Source: Trinickia mobilis
GTDB lineage: Bacteria > Pseudomonadota > Gammaproteobacteria > Burkholderiales > Burkholderiaceae
Direction: 5' to 3'
Length of the DNA: 64,000 bases
Assembly (NCBI RefSeq): GCF_017315705.1
Contig: NZ_JAFLRF010000019.1
Coordinates: 1-64,000 of the forward strand
Numbering within the stretch: position 1 is the first letter of the stretch; the number at the start of each line of letters is the position of its first letter. A model generated the notes under the pieces. It ran no database searches. It saw nothing but the letters and a program-made list of their open reading frames with translations, and was not told where the DNA came from. This document shows, piece after piece, positions 27,699-37,182 of this stretch. The position numbers and the translations under genes are program-made.

Positions 27699-28499
27699 TC
27701 ATTCGAGCCGCAGCCGCGCCATGTACGGCAGATGGTCCGACAGCCAAGCCGTTTCCTGCGCAGGCTGGATCCATTCGACCGGCCGCATGCCGCGCACGAA
27801 CATCTTGTCGAGCGCGAGCGCCGGCGAGAACGCCGGAAACGTCCGGCCCGTTTCGCCGAGCCACGTCGCCACTTCCTGCAGGCCGAGTTCGCCGAAGAGC
27901 GGCACCGAATCGTTGCGCCAGTCGTTGAAGTCGCCCGCGAGGACGAGCGGCCCGGCGGGCGCCTCGCGCGCGATCCAATGCGCGATCCAGTTCATCTGGC
28001 GCAGCCGGGCGGCGCGCGTGAGCGCGAGGTGCGCGCACAGCAGCGTGACCGACTGCCCCGCGAACGCCGCCCGCGCGACGAGCAGCCCGCGGCGCTCGAA
28101 GCGGTGCGCCGAGATATCCCAGCGTCCGCCAAGATCGAGCGGATGCGGCGACAGAATCGCGTTGCCGTGCCGCCACGACGGCTTGAAGACGTTCGGCCCG
28201 AGCGCGATGTCGAGCTCCAGCGAGCGGGCGATTTCGGTTGCCTGGCAATGCCAGACGTCTTCAAGCGGATCGTGGACGACAGGCGAGCCGAAGCTCGTCG
28301 CGAGCATCGGGCCGGGCATGCGCCGCGCCATCGCTTCCTGCAGGAAATAGGCGTCGGCGTGCGTCGATTCCACCCAGCGCTGCATCGCATTCCACGCCGT
28401 GAAGCCGAGCGGCGAGCGGCCCTTGTGAAGGTTCCAGCTCACCGCGATGAAGTCCTTTTTCAGCGGACTCTCACGTTTCAATTCTTCGGGATTTCGCAT
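27699..28499 (-). CDS. Endonuclease/exonuclease/phosphatase-fold hydrolase
   Basis: A 266-residue member of the DNase I-like (EEP) superfamily, metal-dependent phosphodiesterases acting on nucleic acids or phospholipid and sugar headgroups. Signature segments are ISVSWNLHKGRSP-like at the start (FIAVSWNLHKGRS), FLQEAM, LLCAHLALT and VLAGDFNDW, with the final catalytic His in WLSDHLPYMA. I used ATG 28499 since the upstream frame overlaps the neighbouring gene. No signal peptide is seen. The substrate is not predictable from this. Confidence 0.87.
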   Translation of the reverse strand: MRNPEELKRESPLKKDFIAVSWNLHKGRSPLGFTAWNAMQRWVESTHADAYFLQEAMARRMPGPMLATSFGSPVVHDPLEDVWHCQATEIARSLELDIALGPNVFKPSWRHGNAILSPHPLDLGGRWDISAHRFERRGLLVARAAFAGQSVTLLCAHLALTRAARLRQMNWIAHWIAREAPAGPLVLAGDFNDWRNDSVPLFGELGLQEVATWLGETGRTFPAFSPALALDKMFVRGMRPVEWIQPAQETAWLSDHLPYMARLRLE

Positions 28500-28516
28500 G
28501 CCGCGTCGTTTCCACT

Positions 28517-29020
28517 TCAATTCGTTTTCAAAGGAGGAACGCTGGCGCGCACGCGATACATCAGCGTCGGATTCTTGTCGACGATCGTCCACGTCGCCCA
28601 TTGACCGTTCGGTATCGTCAGCCCCGGGTGGCTCGCGGTGATCTCGCGCGGCTGCGGCGGCAGCTTGCAGCCTTCCACGGTTTGCGGCGCGCTGTCGTCT
28701 TCGAGCGTTTCCTGCGCGTCGATCGCGAGCGTCACGGAATCGGGGCTCGCTTGCGTCGGAGAGACCGTCAGCGTGCGCGTCAAATCGATATTGCCCGCGG
28801 GCCTGTCCTTGCAGCCGACGTCATGCACGACGTCATGATGATGTGTCTCGGTGTGCGCCTGGCCGAGCGTCGTCGTGGCATCGAAGGCATCGATCTGCTG
28901 GCCGTCGCGCACGACCTGCACCTCCCAGTGCACCGGCGGCTGCGCCGCGGTTTGCGCGTGCGCGGCAATCGATACGGTGAACAAGGCGGCTGACAGCACG
29001 GCGACGCGGGTGTTCCACAT
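28517..29020 (-). CDS. Secreted protein of unknown function
   Basis: A 167-residue protein starting at ATG 29020 behind a GGAGAGG ribosome site. It begins with a clear Sec signal peptide (MWNTRVAVLSAALFTVSIAA, cleavage likely after AHA). The mature part is beta-rich (VHWEVQVVRDGQQIDAFDAT) with two Cys (VHDVGCKDRPAG and VEGCKLPPQP) that may form a disulfide. I do not recognise the family. It lies 17 bp upstream of the EEP hydrolase gene and is probably cotranscribed. Confidence 0.75.
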   Translation of the reverse strand: MWNTRVAVLSAALFTVSIAAHAQTAAQPPVHWEVQVVRDGQQIDAFDATTTLGQAHTETHHHDVVHDVGCKDRPAGNIDLTRTLTVSPTQASPDSVTLAIDAQETLEDDSAPQTVEGCKLPPQPREITASHPGLTIPNGQWATWTIVDKNPTLMYRVRASVPPLKTN

Positions 29021-29331
29021 GCAGATCCTCTCCAGGGCGCCCGGAAAAAAAGCACAGGGGCCCATCTTACGCTCTATCGAAATTACGGTTTTCAGACTAT
29101 GCCTCGGCCGAGGGGTTCAGTCGGCGCGAGCGCGATGGGAGCCGGCGGGACATCGGTCCGTGTCAGCAGCACGGCGCGTCGGCTGCTTGCTTGCGCACGA
29201 AAATTGCGCCGTTACACTGAAATCGTTGCGGGACGAAATGTGCGCCAGGCACGCGTATCGCGCGCGATGCCGGCGCACAATCGGAGCCGCAGTCGGCACA
29301 CGGCTTAAAGCACGTCCAGGCGAGGTGAGCG

Positions 29332-30309
29332 ATGACAACAGCCATGGTCAAACAGGAAATCGCGTTGGCGTCGTTCAGCAAGGTCTACGATCTCGACGAG
29401 GTCGAGACCGCGCTGAACGAACTCGGGGAAGGCGCGAACGAAGCGCTGCGCGTCACGTACGAAAAGATGCTGAAAGTAGGCAACCTGCGCTTTTGCGTGA
29501 AGCCGAACCGGATGCCGTCGATCGACGATCTGATCGGCGCGCTGCCCAATTTCTCCGAACCGCTCGATGACGTGCGCAAGCAAGTCGCGCTGTGCCTCGA
29601 AACCGACGACCGGCTCGAGCTGATGCCGATCCTCTTGCTCGGCGACCCCGGCATCGGCAAGACGCATTTCGCCAAGCAGCTCGCGCACTTGCTTGGCACA
29701 TCGTATCAATACGTCGCGATGAGCTCGCTGACGGCGGGATGGATCTTGTCGGGCGCGTCGTCGCAATGGAAGAACGCGAAGCCCGGCAAGGTGTTCGATG
29801 CGCTCGTGCACGGCAGCTACGCGAACCCCGTGATCGCGATCGACGAGATCGACAAGGCGAGCGGCGATTCGCAATACGATCCGCTCGGCGCGCTGTACGC
29901 GCTGCTCGAACAGGAGACGGCGCGCACGTTCATCGACGAGTTCGCCGAGATTCCGATCAACGCCGGCCATGTAATCTGGATCGCCACCGCCAACGACGAG
30001 CGCGCGATTCCCGAGCCGATCCTCGACCGGATGAGCGTCTACGAAATCGCGGCGCCCGATCGCGAAGGCGCGCGGCGCATCGCGCAGTCGATCTACGACG
30101 AGATCCGCTCGGCGCACGTGTGGGGGCGGCGCTTTCCCGCAGCGCTCGGCGACGACACGCTCGACGCGCTCGCGCTTGCTTCGCCGCGCGACATGCGCCG
30201 CGCGATACTGAACGGCTTCGGCGCTGCGCGTGTGGCCGGACGCGATCAAGTGCGCCCCGTCGACATCCGGCTCGAATTCGGCACGCGCCGCAAGCCGATT
30301 GGTTTTTGA
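29332..30309 (+). CDS. Stand-alone Lon-like AAA+ ATPase
   Basis: A 325-residue single-domain AAA+ protein. Walker A is LLGDPGIGKTHFAKQL near residue 103, Walker B is PVIAIDEIDKASGD, sensor 1 is IWIATANDE, and the arginine finger region is IPEPILDRMSVYEI. The ATPase core resembles that of Lon, but there is no Lon protease domain or N-terminal substrate domain in the protein or next door. It may act as a remodelling chaperone. The ATG is preceded by GAGG. It is a monocistronic unit. Confidence 0.8.
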   Translation: MTTAMVKQEIALASFSKVYDLDEVETALNELGEGANEALRVTYEKMLKVGNLRFCVKPNRMPSIDDLIGALPNFSEPLDDVRKQVALCLETDDRLELMPILLLGDPGIGKTHFAKQLAHLLGTSYQYVAMSSLTAGWILSGASSQWKNAKPGKVFDALVHGSYANPVIAIDEIDKASGDSQYDPLGALYALLEQETARTFIDEFAEIPINAGHVIWIATANDERAIPEPILDRMSVYEIAAPDREGARRIAQSIYDEIRSAHVWGRRFPAALGDDTLDALALASPRDMRRAILNGFGAARVAGRDQVRPVDIRLEFGTRRKPIGF

Positions 30310-30633
30310 GGCGCGTCGTCTGCATCGTGTTTTCGGCGGCATTGCGCACACGCGTCAAATTAGTGTGACCAATCTTCCGATCGCGCACGAACGCATGCCG
30401 CAACGCAAATGCGATCCGACGCCAAAGCCGGTTTGCGCACGATCCCCGTGTTTCTGTCACGTTCCTGTCACGCCGCCCGCAGTACTTGTACGAGAGCGGG
30501 CGTTTGCGTGCTCGTCCACGTCGTACAATTTGTGTGAAGCGCTAAAGCGAACGGTGCGCGTTGCGAGGGCGCATCCTATGTCCAACGCGGGTGGAGAGGC
30601 GCGGTGCATGGCGCCGCAAGGACAAACACAAAC
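30310..30633. other. Intergenic region before the FAD oxidoreductase gene
   Basis: About 320 bp. Apparent short frames here lack ribosome sites. AAGGA before the ATG at 30634 is the only translation signal I can support. A promoter for the oxidoreductase must lie here but could not be pinned down. Confidence 0.4.
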
Positions 30634-31740
30634 ATGGATCAGATCGAATGCGTAGTGATCGGCGCAGGGGTGGTCGGTCTTGCGGTGGCGCGCGCGCTGG
30701 CGGCGCGCGGACGCGAAGTGATCGTGCTCGAAGCGACCGAGGCCATCGGCACCGGCACGAGTTCGCGCAATAGCGAAGTCATCCACGCGGGCATCTACTA
30801 TCCGCGCGGCTCGTCGAAGGCCACGCTCTGCGTGCGCGGCCGCGAAATGCTCTACGAATATTGCGCGGCGCGCGGGGTGCCGCACGAGCGCTGCGGCAAA
30901 CTGCTGGTCGCAACGGCGCGTAACCAGATTCCTCAACTCCAGGTGATCGAGGCGCGCGGCAAGGAAAACGGCGTGCTGGACTTGATCCGCATGAACGGCG
31001 ACGAGGCGCATGAACTCGAGCCCGCGCTGTCGTGTGTCGCCGCGGTGTTTTCGCCGCAGACCGGCATCGTCGACAGCCATCAGCTGCTGCTCGCGCTGCA
31101 GGGCGATGCCGAGAACGACGGTGCGCTGTGCGTGTTTCATGCGCCGGTCGAGTCGATCGATTGCCGCAACGGGCGCTTTATCGTGAGCGTCGGCGGCGCG
31201 TCGCCGACGACGATCAGTGCCGCCTGCGTCGTCAATAGCGCGGGGCTGCATGCGAATGCGATCGCGCGCAAGATCCACGGGCTCGATCCGCGCCACGTTC
31301 CGCCGCTCTATCTTGCTCGCGGCAACTATTTCACCGTGTCGGGACGCGCGCCGTTTTCGCGGCTCGTCTATCCGATGCCGAACGAAGCCGGCCTCGGCGT
31401 GCATTTGACGATCGACCTGGGCGGCCAGGCGCGCTTCGGTCCCGACGTCGAATGGATCGATGCGATCAATTACGACGTCGATCCGCACCGTGCCGATTCG
31501 TTCTATGCGGCGATCCGCGAATATTGGCCCGCGCTGCCGGACGGCGCGCTGCAGCCCGCGTATGCGGGGATTCGTCCGAAGCTCTCGGGGCCGGGCGAGC
31601 CGGCGGCGGATTTCGTCATCCAGGGGCCGGCCGCGCATGGCGTGCGCGGCCTCGTGAACCTGTTCGGGATCGAATCGCCTGGCTTGACGGCGTCGCTCGC
31701 GATCGCGCAAAGGGTGTGCGAGGTGGCGGGGCGCGCATGA
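30634..31740 (+). CDS. FAD-dependent oxidoreductase, LhgO (L-2-hydroxyglutarate dehydrogenase) type
   Basis: The 368-residue DAO-superfamily protein has an N-terminal dinucleotide fold ([20 protein letters not shown]) and the LhgO-like motif [20 protein letters not shown]. The C-terminal FAD contact is [17 protein letters not shown]. LhgO oxidises L-2-hydroxyglutarate to 2-oxoglutarate and feeds electrons to quinone. The family also contains other 2-hydroxyacid dehydrogenases, so the exact substrate is an inference. The start was set at the ATG that gives the usual short N-terminus before the Rossmann motif. Confidence 0.82.
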   Translation: MDQIECVVIGAGVVGLAVARALAARGREVIVLEATEAIGTGTSSRNSEVIHAGIYYPRGSSKATLCVRGREMLYEYCAARGVPHERCGKLLVATARNQIPQLQVIEARGKENGVLDLIRMNGDEAHELEPALSCVAAVFSPQTGIVDSHQLLLALQGDAENDGALCVFHAPVESIDCRNGRFIVSVGGASPTTISAACVVNSAGLHANAIARKIHGLDPRHVPPLYLARGNYFTVSGRAPFSRLVYPMPNEAGLGVHLTIDLGGQARFGPDVEWIDAINYDVDPHRADSFYAAIREYWPALPDGALQPAYAGIRPKLSGPGEPAADFVIQGPAAHGVRGLVNLFGIESPGLTASLAIAQRVCEVAGRA

Positions 31741-31889
31741 TTAGGCTGAAGCGAGGCCGCGCCGCGCGAGCTAAACAATCGCTTATCTCTATCATTTCGG
31801 GTGTCACATCGCGCCGCTTCGTTGCTATGCTCTGTAACCGCTGCCGTTAGAGCAGCGTTCAAGTTCATATAACGTGGAGTGAATCCCCA

Positions 31890-32204
31890 ATGAAATCATC
31901 TCGTCGGACGTTCTTGATTACGAGCATCGGTGTCGCGTCGACGCTCGCGTTGTCCCGCCAGGCGGCTTTCGCTGACGCACCGAAGGTTGCCGAATCCGAT
32001 CCCACCGCACAGGGGCTCGGCTACAAGCAAGACGCGACCCAAGTCGATAAGGCCAAGTATGCGAAGTACGCCGCCGGCCAGGATTGCGGCACTTGCAGCT
32101 TCTTCCAGGGCAAGCCGACCGATGCGTGGGCGCCGTGCTCCATATTCGGCGGCAAGCAAGTGTCGTCGAAGGGCTGGTGCAGCGCCTATAACAAGAAGGC
32201 CTGA
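31890..32204 (+). CDS. High-potential iron-sulfur protein (HiPIP)
   Basis: HiPIPs are small periplasmic [4Fe-4S] electron carriers that shuttle between +2 and +3 states. The 104-residue precursor has a twin-arginine signal (MKSSRRTFLITSIGVASTLA). The mature domain holds four cysteine ligands in the typical spacing: CGTCSFF, then PCSIFGGK and GWCSAYNK. A ribosome site (GGAG) precedes the ATG. Its redox partner is not visible in the neighbourhood. Confidence 0.93.
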   Translation: MKSSRRTFLITSIGVASTLALSRQAAFADAPKVAESDPTAQGLGYKQDATQVDKAKYAKYAAGQDCGTCSFFQGKPTDAWAPCSIFGGKQVSSKGWCSAYNKKA

Positions 32205-32316
32205 TTCGCGCCTGCGGGGCCGCACGCAGCGGCCGCCTGCCGAAGCACGGCCGCGCGGCTTCGCGCTGCGCGGCCAGGCGGGCTTGCCGCGCAACGGGCA
32301 AGCCGCCCCCCGGACG

Positions 32317-33015
32317 TTACAGATGCTCGCCGAGGAACGTCAGCGTGCGGCCGTGCGCGAGCGCGGCGGCGTGCTGGTTGTATGCCGAGCGGTCCGTGCA
32401 GTTGAAACCGTGGTGCGCGTTGGGATACAGGTGGAACTCGACGTCGTCGCGGCCCGCAAAACGCGCCTTCACCTGACCGACGGCTTCTAGCGGAATGCCC
32501 GCGTCGAGCTCAGCGTAGTGGAATTGAATCGGCGCCTTGATCTTCGCCGCGTGCTCGAGCAGGTTCTGAATACCGCCGCCGTAGTAAGCCACAGCGACGT
32601 CGATCGAACCCTGCGCCGCCGCCAGATAGGCGAGCCGTCCGCCGAAGCAATAGCCGATCGCCGCAACGTTGCCCGCCACTTCAGGCATCGCGCGCAGCGC
32701 CTGTGCAGCCGCGCCGATGTCGGCCGCCGCGAGATCGACGTCGGTCTTCTGCAGGATCTCGATACCCTTCTCGCGATCCGTGCCTTCGTAGCCGAGTTCG
32801 ATGCGCGGCTGCGTGCGCCAGAAGATGTCCGGTGCGAGCGCCACGTAGCCGTCGAGCGCGTATTGATCCGCGACCGAGCGGATATGGCTGTTCACGCCGA
32901 AGATTTCCTGAATGATGATGACGGCCGGCCCCTTGCCGCCTTTAGGCAATGCCAGATAGCCTGGAAAATTGTCGCTGCCAATGGGAATGTCGATCCAGCG
33001 GGATGTGACGCTCAC
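32317..33015 (-). CDS. Dienelactone hydrolase family protein
   Basis: A 232-residue alpha/beta-hydrolase of the dienelactone hydrolase family. It has the nucleophile elbow with Cys (AAIGYCFGGRLAYLA, Cys near residue 123), an acid in the ELDAGIP region and the catalytic His in NAHHGFNC. In catechol degradation such enzymes open 4-carboxymethylene-butenolides, but many family members have other ester substrates and there is no ring-cleavage gene nearby. It should be cytoplasmic, with no signal peptide. Confidence 0.87.
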   Translation of the reverse strand: MSVTSRWIDIPIGSDNFPGYLALPKGGKGPAVIIIQEIFGVNSHIRSVADQYALDGYVALAPDIFWRTQPRIELGYEGTDREKGIEILQKTDVDLAAADIGAAAQALRAMPEVAGNVAAIGYCFGGRLAYLAAAQGSIDVAVAYYGGGIQNLLEHAAKIKAPIQFHYAELDAGIPLEAVGQVKARFAGRDDVEFHLYPNAHHGFNCTDRSAYNQHAAALAHGRTLTFLGEHL

Positions 33016-33641
33016 GTCGCTCTCCTATTAAAACGTGGGGGAGAAAATCGGGCCGTCAGTGTGCCACCAATCGAAAACGGTTGCAGGCGCGGCACCGCGC
33101 GGCCGTGCTGGTTGCATGGATTGAAACTGCTTGGCGCATGGAGTGAAACGAATGCTCCGCGCGTTTTGCCCGCCAATTATTTATGTCGCGCGACAAGCGC
33201 GCTTAGCCGGACTGATTCATTAGCGCGAAGGCAACGAAAGCCGACCGGAAGCGTCGACTTACAGCAGTCGTATTCATCGCGGCCAATGGCCTAGGCCGCT
33301 TTCGGATGCACGGATCACAGGCATCAGCAAAAACCCTGCTTTTGCCGAAAGCCGCATGGGCCGGACGTTTCCGGGCAGTCTTCAAGTCTGCGGATTAGGC
33401 AGCGAGCGATCGCGCTATTGGTAGTCGTCCCACTTTCTCAAAAAAATCCCCTAAATTAATTTGATGCCCTACACTTGCGCGCAAGTACGGGATGCCACCT
33501 GCCAAAAACGAGTTGGCTCACGTGCTTAGCCAAGTGCATGACGATGCATCCGGCGTGGTCGTCCACGGGATTTAGACGGATAAGACTGAAGCGGGGCACA
33601 GGACGATTACGTTGTTTTTGGGACCGAAACTGGAGACTTAT
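33016..33641. other. Long divergent intergenic region with a 14-bp direct repeat
   Basis: About 625 bp between two divergent genes. It holds two near-identical copies of GCATGGATTGAAAC (33114-33127 and 33136-33149; the second has G for the first T after GGA), 22 bp apart, about 100 bp upstream of the hydrolase gene. An AT-rich stretch at 33435-33470 (CTCAAAAAAATCCCCTAAAT) is the likely promoter zone for the binding-protein gene. No gene was found. Confidence 0.5.
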
Positions 33642-34790
33642 ATGAATATCAAGATGCAAAAGCTGTTGCCGATCAGCGCTGCAGCCATGCTGTTTGCGAC
33701 GATGGCGACGGGCGCCGCGGCGGATCAAGTCGTCAAGGTCGGCCACGTCGCACCGCTGACTGGGCAGATCGCCCACCTCGGCAAAGATAACGAAGACGGT
33801 GCGCGCCTCGCGGTCGAGGAAATCAACAAGAAGGGTCTCGAGATCGGCGGCCAGAAGGTCACGCTCGAACTCGACGCTCAAGACGACGCAGCCGACCCGC
33901 GTACGGCTACCCAAGTGGCGCAGAAGCTCGTCGACGACAAGGTCGTCGCGGTGGTGGGCCACCTGAACTCGGGCACGTCGATCCCGGCTTCGAAGATCTA
34001 CAGCGATGCGGGCATCGTGCAGATCTCGCCGTCGGCGACCAACCCGGCCTATACGCTGCAAGGCTTCAAGACGACGTTCCGCGTCGTGGCGACCGATGCG
34101 CAACAAGGTCCGGCGCTCGCGAACTATGCTGCCAAGGACATGAAGTTGAAGAGCGTCGCGATCGTCGACGACTCGACCGCTTACGGGCAAGGTCTTGCGA
34201 ACGAGTTCGAGAAGACCGCCAAGTCGCTGGGCATGAACGTGATGTCGCATGATGCGACGAACGACAAGGCCGTCGACTTCCGCGCGATTCTGACGAAGAT
34301 CAAGGGCGAAAACCCGGACGCGATCATGTACGGTGGCATGGACGCCACCGGCGGCCCGTTCGCGAAGCAAGCCAAGCAGCTTGGCCTGCGCTCGAAGGTG
34401 CTCGCGGGTGACGGCGTGTGTACCGACAAGCTGTCCGACCTGGCTGGCGACGCGACCGACAACATCGTGTGCTCGGAAGCAGGCAGGTCGCTCGATAAAA
34501 TGGGCGCGGCCGGCAAGGAGTTTGAAGCGAAGTTCCAAAAGCGCTTTGGCGTGCCGATCCAGATCTATGCGCCGTTCACGTATGACGCCGTCTACATCAT
34601 TGTCGATGCGATGAAGCGTGCGCAGTCGACCGATCCGGCGAAGATCCTCGCCGCGATGCCGGCCACCGACTACAAGGGCGTGATCGGCGAAACGCAGTTC
34701 GACGAGCATGGCGACCTGAAGCACGGCGTCATCACGCTGTATAACTACAAGGGCGGCAAGAAGTCGTTCCTGAACGAAGTCAAGATGTAA
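33642..34790 (+). CDS. Branched-chain amino-acid ABC transporter substrate-binding protein
   Basis: A periplasmic Leu/Ile/Val-type binding protein of 382 residues. It has a Sec signal peptide (MQKLLPISAAAMLFATMATG, cleavage after AAA) and the type I periplasmic fold: VGHVAPLTGQIAHLGKDNED, VVAVVGHLNSGTSIPASKIY, VAIVDDSTAYGQGLANEFEK. Two Cys (GDGVC and NIVC) can form the disulfide known in LivJ/LivK. The ABC permease and ATPase genes are not adjacent; a strong terminator follows directly, so this is a monocistronic unit, as often seen in Burkholderiaceae. Confidence 0.93.
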   Translation: MNIKMQKLLPISAAAMLFATMATGAAADQVVKVGHVAPLTGQIAHLGKDNEDGARLAVEEINKKGLEIGGQKVTLELDAQDDAADPRTATQVAQKLVDDKVVAVVGHLNSGTSIPASKIYSDAGIVQISPSATNPAYTLQGFKTTFRVVATDAQQGPALANYAAKDMKLKSVAIVDDSTAYGQGLANEFEKTAKSLGMNVMSHDATNDKAVDFRAILTKIKGENPDAIMYGGMDATGGPFAKQAKQLGLRSKVLAGDGVCTDKLSDLAGDATDNIVCSEAGRSLDKMGAAGKEFEAKFQKRFGVPIQIYAPFTYDAVYIIVDAMKRAQSTDPAKILAAMPATDYKGVIGETQFDEHGDLKHGVITLYNYKGGKKSFLNEVKM

Positions 34791-34887
34791 TGTCGACGCT
34801 CGCTTAGCGCATCGACGGGCCGCTTTGCCGCGGCCTCGCGATGGACCAGGCGGGCGTGGATGTTCCTTCTGTTTCGACTGCTTCAAG

Positions 34888-34923
34888 AAAGCACGCATGC
34901 TTCACGGCATGCGTGCTTTTTTT
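34888..34923 (+). terminator. Rho-independent terminator after the binding-protein gene
   Basis: A 13-bp perfect stem AAAGCACGCATGC / GCATGCGTGCTTT with a 6-nt loop, followed by a T run on the plus strand. Confidence 0.93.
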
Positions 34924-34925
34924 GT

Positions 34926-35023
34926 GTCGACCCGAGTTAGCGCTTCAGCGCTTACTCGGGTCCCATGCAAGGCGGTCGACCCGAGTTAGCGCTTCAGCGC
35001 TTACTCGGGTCCCATGCAGGGCG
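34926..35023. repeat. Two tandem copies of a 49-bp hairpin repeat
   Basis: Copies at 34926-34974 and 34975-35023 are nearly identical. Each contains CCCGAGT and ACTCGGG arms around an inner AGCGC/GCGCT hairpin, followed by CCCATGCA. The trailing motif occurs a third time just downstream. This looks like a dispersed REP-type palindrome duplicated in tandem. It sits between a terminator and a converging gene, a usual place for such elements. Confidence 0.8.
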
Positions 35024-35066
35024 GTCCCATGCATGGCTGGCGTCGGCTTCGCGGGCCTCGTGGGCC

Positions 35067-36278
35067 TTAGATGCGCAGCCGGCCCAGCACCCTGGGCCCG
35101 ACGAAAGCGACGAGCGCCGCGCACAGTGCGACGATCGAAAGGCCGATCGACAGATTCGTCGCCTGCGTCACGCCGCCGATCACGACCGGCCCGAACAGCA
35201 GCCCGAAATAAGCGAGGCCGGCAACGTGCGCAAGACCTTCGGCGGCATGAATCCCTTTGACGCGCGCCGCCGCGGCGAACAGCACCGGCATCATGTTCGC
35301 GAGCCCGAGGCCCATCAGCGCGAAGCCGGTCAACGCGGCAAACGAATACGGCAGCAGCAGCGCACCGATCATCCCTGCACACGCGAGCGTTGCGCTCGCG
35401 CGCACGAGCTGCGGCGCGCCGAAGCGGGCGCGCACGGCGTCGCCGGCGAAGCGGCCGGCCGCCATGCCGCCGGAAAACGCCGCATACGCCGCGCTGGCGA
35501 GCGCGGGCGTCGCCGCGACGACATCGCGCATGTAGACCGTCGCCCAGTCGTACATCGCGCCTTCGGCGATGAGCGCGATCAGCGCGACCGCGCCGAGCGC
35601 CCACAGCACGGGCGAGCGCCAGCGGTTGGCGCGCGAGCCGCCGTGGCGAGGATCGTCGGCATGCGGCACGTGCGGCAGCACGGCGGGGCACGCGAGCAGC
35701 AGGACGAGGGTGCTCACCGCCGCCACGAGCGCGAGATGCAGCGCCGGCGCCATGCCGCGCGAGAGCAGCGCGCCGCCGATGGCCGCGCCCGCCATCCCGC
35801 CGACGCTGAACATGCCGTGCAGCGACGACATGATCGGCCGCGCGAGCGCGGTCTCGACGGCGCTCGCTTCGGCGTTCATCGCGACGTCGAGTGTGGCCAG
35901 GCCGATGCCGAAGATCGCGAGCACCGGGAGCAGCAGCCAATAGAACGGCACGACGAGAATCAGCGCCGCGCAAACCGACATCGTGAGACCGCCCGCCAGA
36001 CACGCGCGGCGCGTGCCCACGCGCGCTATCCATTTGGCATTGGTCGCCATCGCGGCAATCGAGCCGCCGGCGACGGCGAGCAACGCGATCGACAGCAGCG
36101 CCGGACTCAAATGGAACTTGTCGCGCACGGTCGGCACGTGCACGCCCCACGACGCGTACACCATGCCGGCAATGAAAAAAAGTGCCATCGTCGCATTGCG
36201 TGCACGGTTGCGCGCTGCCGCCGGGAGGTTGCGATGCGCGGCGGGGAGCGGGGCGAGTTCGGGGGAGTGGTCGGGCAC
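35067..36278 (-). CDS. Major facilitator superfamily transporter
   Basis: A 12-helix MFS permease of about 403 residues. Recognisable pieces are the first helix (TMALFFIAGMVYASWGVHVP), LLSIALLAVAGGSIAAMATN, and the loop sequence GTRRACLAGG that stands in for the MFS loop motif. A second six-helix half begins near SPVLWALGAVALIALIAEGA. It resembles the small group of FucP/YbjJ-like transporters, but the substrate is unknown. The start is uncertain: GTG 36278 gives a 30-residue polar leader; the first ATG at 36188 would begin just at helix 1. Confidence 0.83.
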   Translation of the reverse strand: MPDHSPELAPLPAAHRNLPAAARNRARNATMALFFIAGMVYASWGVHVPTVRDKFHLSPALLSIALLAVAGGSIAAMATNAKWIARVGTRRACLAGGLTMSVCAALILVVPFYWLLLPVLAIFGIGLATLDVAMNAEASAVETALARPIMSSLHGMFSVGGMAGAAIGGALLSRGMAPALHLALVAAVSTLVLLLACPAVLPHVPHADDPRHGGSRANRWRSPVLWALGAVALIALIAEGAMYDWATVYMRDVVAATPALASAAYAAFSGGMAAGRFAGDAVRARFGAPQLVRASATLACAGMIGALLLPYSFAALTGFALMGLGLANMMPVLFAAAARVKGIHAAEGLAHVAGLAYFGLLFGPVVIGGVTQATNLSIGLSIVALCAALVAFVGPRVLGRLRI

Positions 36279-36516
36279 AGGTCGGCTCGTCAAACAGCGG
36301 GTTGCGGGTATATCGAGGGCACAGATGGAGGGTGATGGGCAAGCGATGCGTCGGTGAGCCTCGACGTGGTCTAGCGCGCCCTGGTCGATTCTATCGGAGC
36401 GCTTGCTGTCTCGCTTGCGCGGTAATCTAAGATGTTTGGGCAAGGCCAAGCACCGATTCGTGTCCCGGCCGTGCGCATACTCCAGTTCCAGGCCGGTTCA
36501 ATTCGAGGACATCGAC

Positions 36517-37182
36517 TTGAAAATTCCCGCTCATGCCCCGCTTCACCTGCTGCACCGGAGCGGCGTCGGCACGCTCGCGACGCATTCGCGCGAGCCGCAA
36601 GGTTTCCCTTATCCGACCGTGCTGCCGTTCGCGACGGACGCGCGGCATCGTCCGGTCGTGCTCGTGAGCCGGCTCGCCGAACATACGCGCAATCTGCAGG
36701 CCGACCCGCGCGCCGGTTTTCTCGTCGTGCACGCGCCAGGCGGCGACGTGTTGAACGCAGAGCGTGTCACGCTGATCGGCAGCTTCGAGCCGCTCGAGCC
36801 CGCTTCGGCTGCCGCGACGCGCTATCTGCGCTATCACGCCGACGCCGAGCGTTATCTCGCGCTAGGCGATTTTTCGTATTGGGTCATGGCGATTGAGCGG
36901 CTGCGTTATATCGGCGGTTTCGGCGCAATGGGGTGGCTCGATGCCGCCGACCTGGACCCGCTCGCCCCGCTGCCGTCCGAAGAAGAAGCGGCGCTGACGG
37001 CATTCTTCGAGCGTCATCCGCAGCGCCCGGCGCGGCTCGGATTGGCGGGGGTGGATCGCTACGGAGCAGACTTGAAAGTCGACGGTGTGCTCGAACGCGA
37101 TTCTTTTGACGAACCGAAACGGACGATTCCGAAACTCCAAACGGCGCTGGCCGATTGCATCGAGCGCCGCGCGTCAAAATAG
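36517..37182 (+). CDS. HugZ-like heme/pyridoxamine-oxidase-fold protein
   Basis: The 221-residue protein has an N-terminal split-barrel (PNPOx-like) domain with HLLHRSGVGTLATHSREPQG and YPTVLPFATDARHRPVVLVS. A C-terminal DUF2470-type part follows (ALTAFFERHPQRPARLGLAG, then RYGADLKVDG). Proteins of this layout include HugZ, which binds and degrades heme, though many are uncharacterised. I chose TTG 36517 because GAGGA lies just upstream and it removes an upstream stretch unlike the family; an ATG in frame at 36403 is the alternative. Confidence 0.8.
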   Translation: MKIPAHAPLHLLHRSGVGTLATHSREPQGFPYPTVLPFATDARHRPVVLVSRLAEHTRNLQADPRAGFLVVHAPGGDVLNAERVTLIGSFEPLEPASAAATRYLRYHADAERYLALGDFSYWVMAIERLRYIGGFGAMGWLDAADLDPLAPLPSEEEAALTAFFERHPQRPARLGLAGVDRYGADLKVDGVLERDSFDEPKRTIPKLQTALADCIERRASK

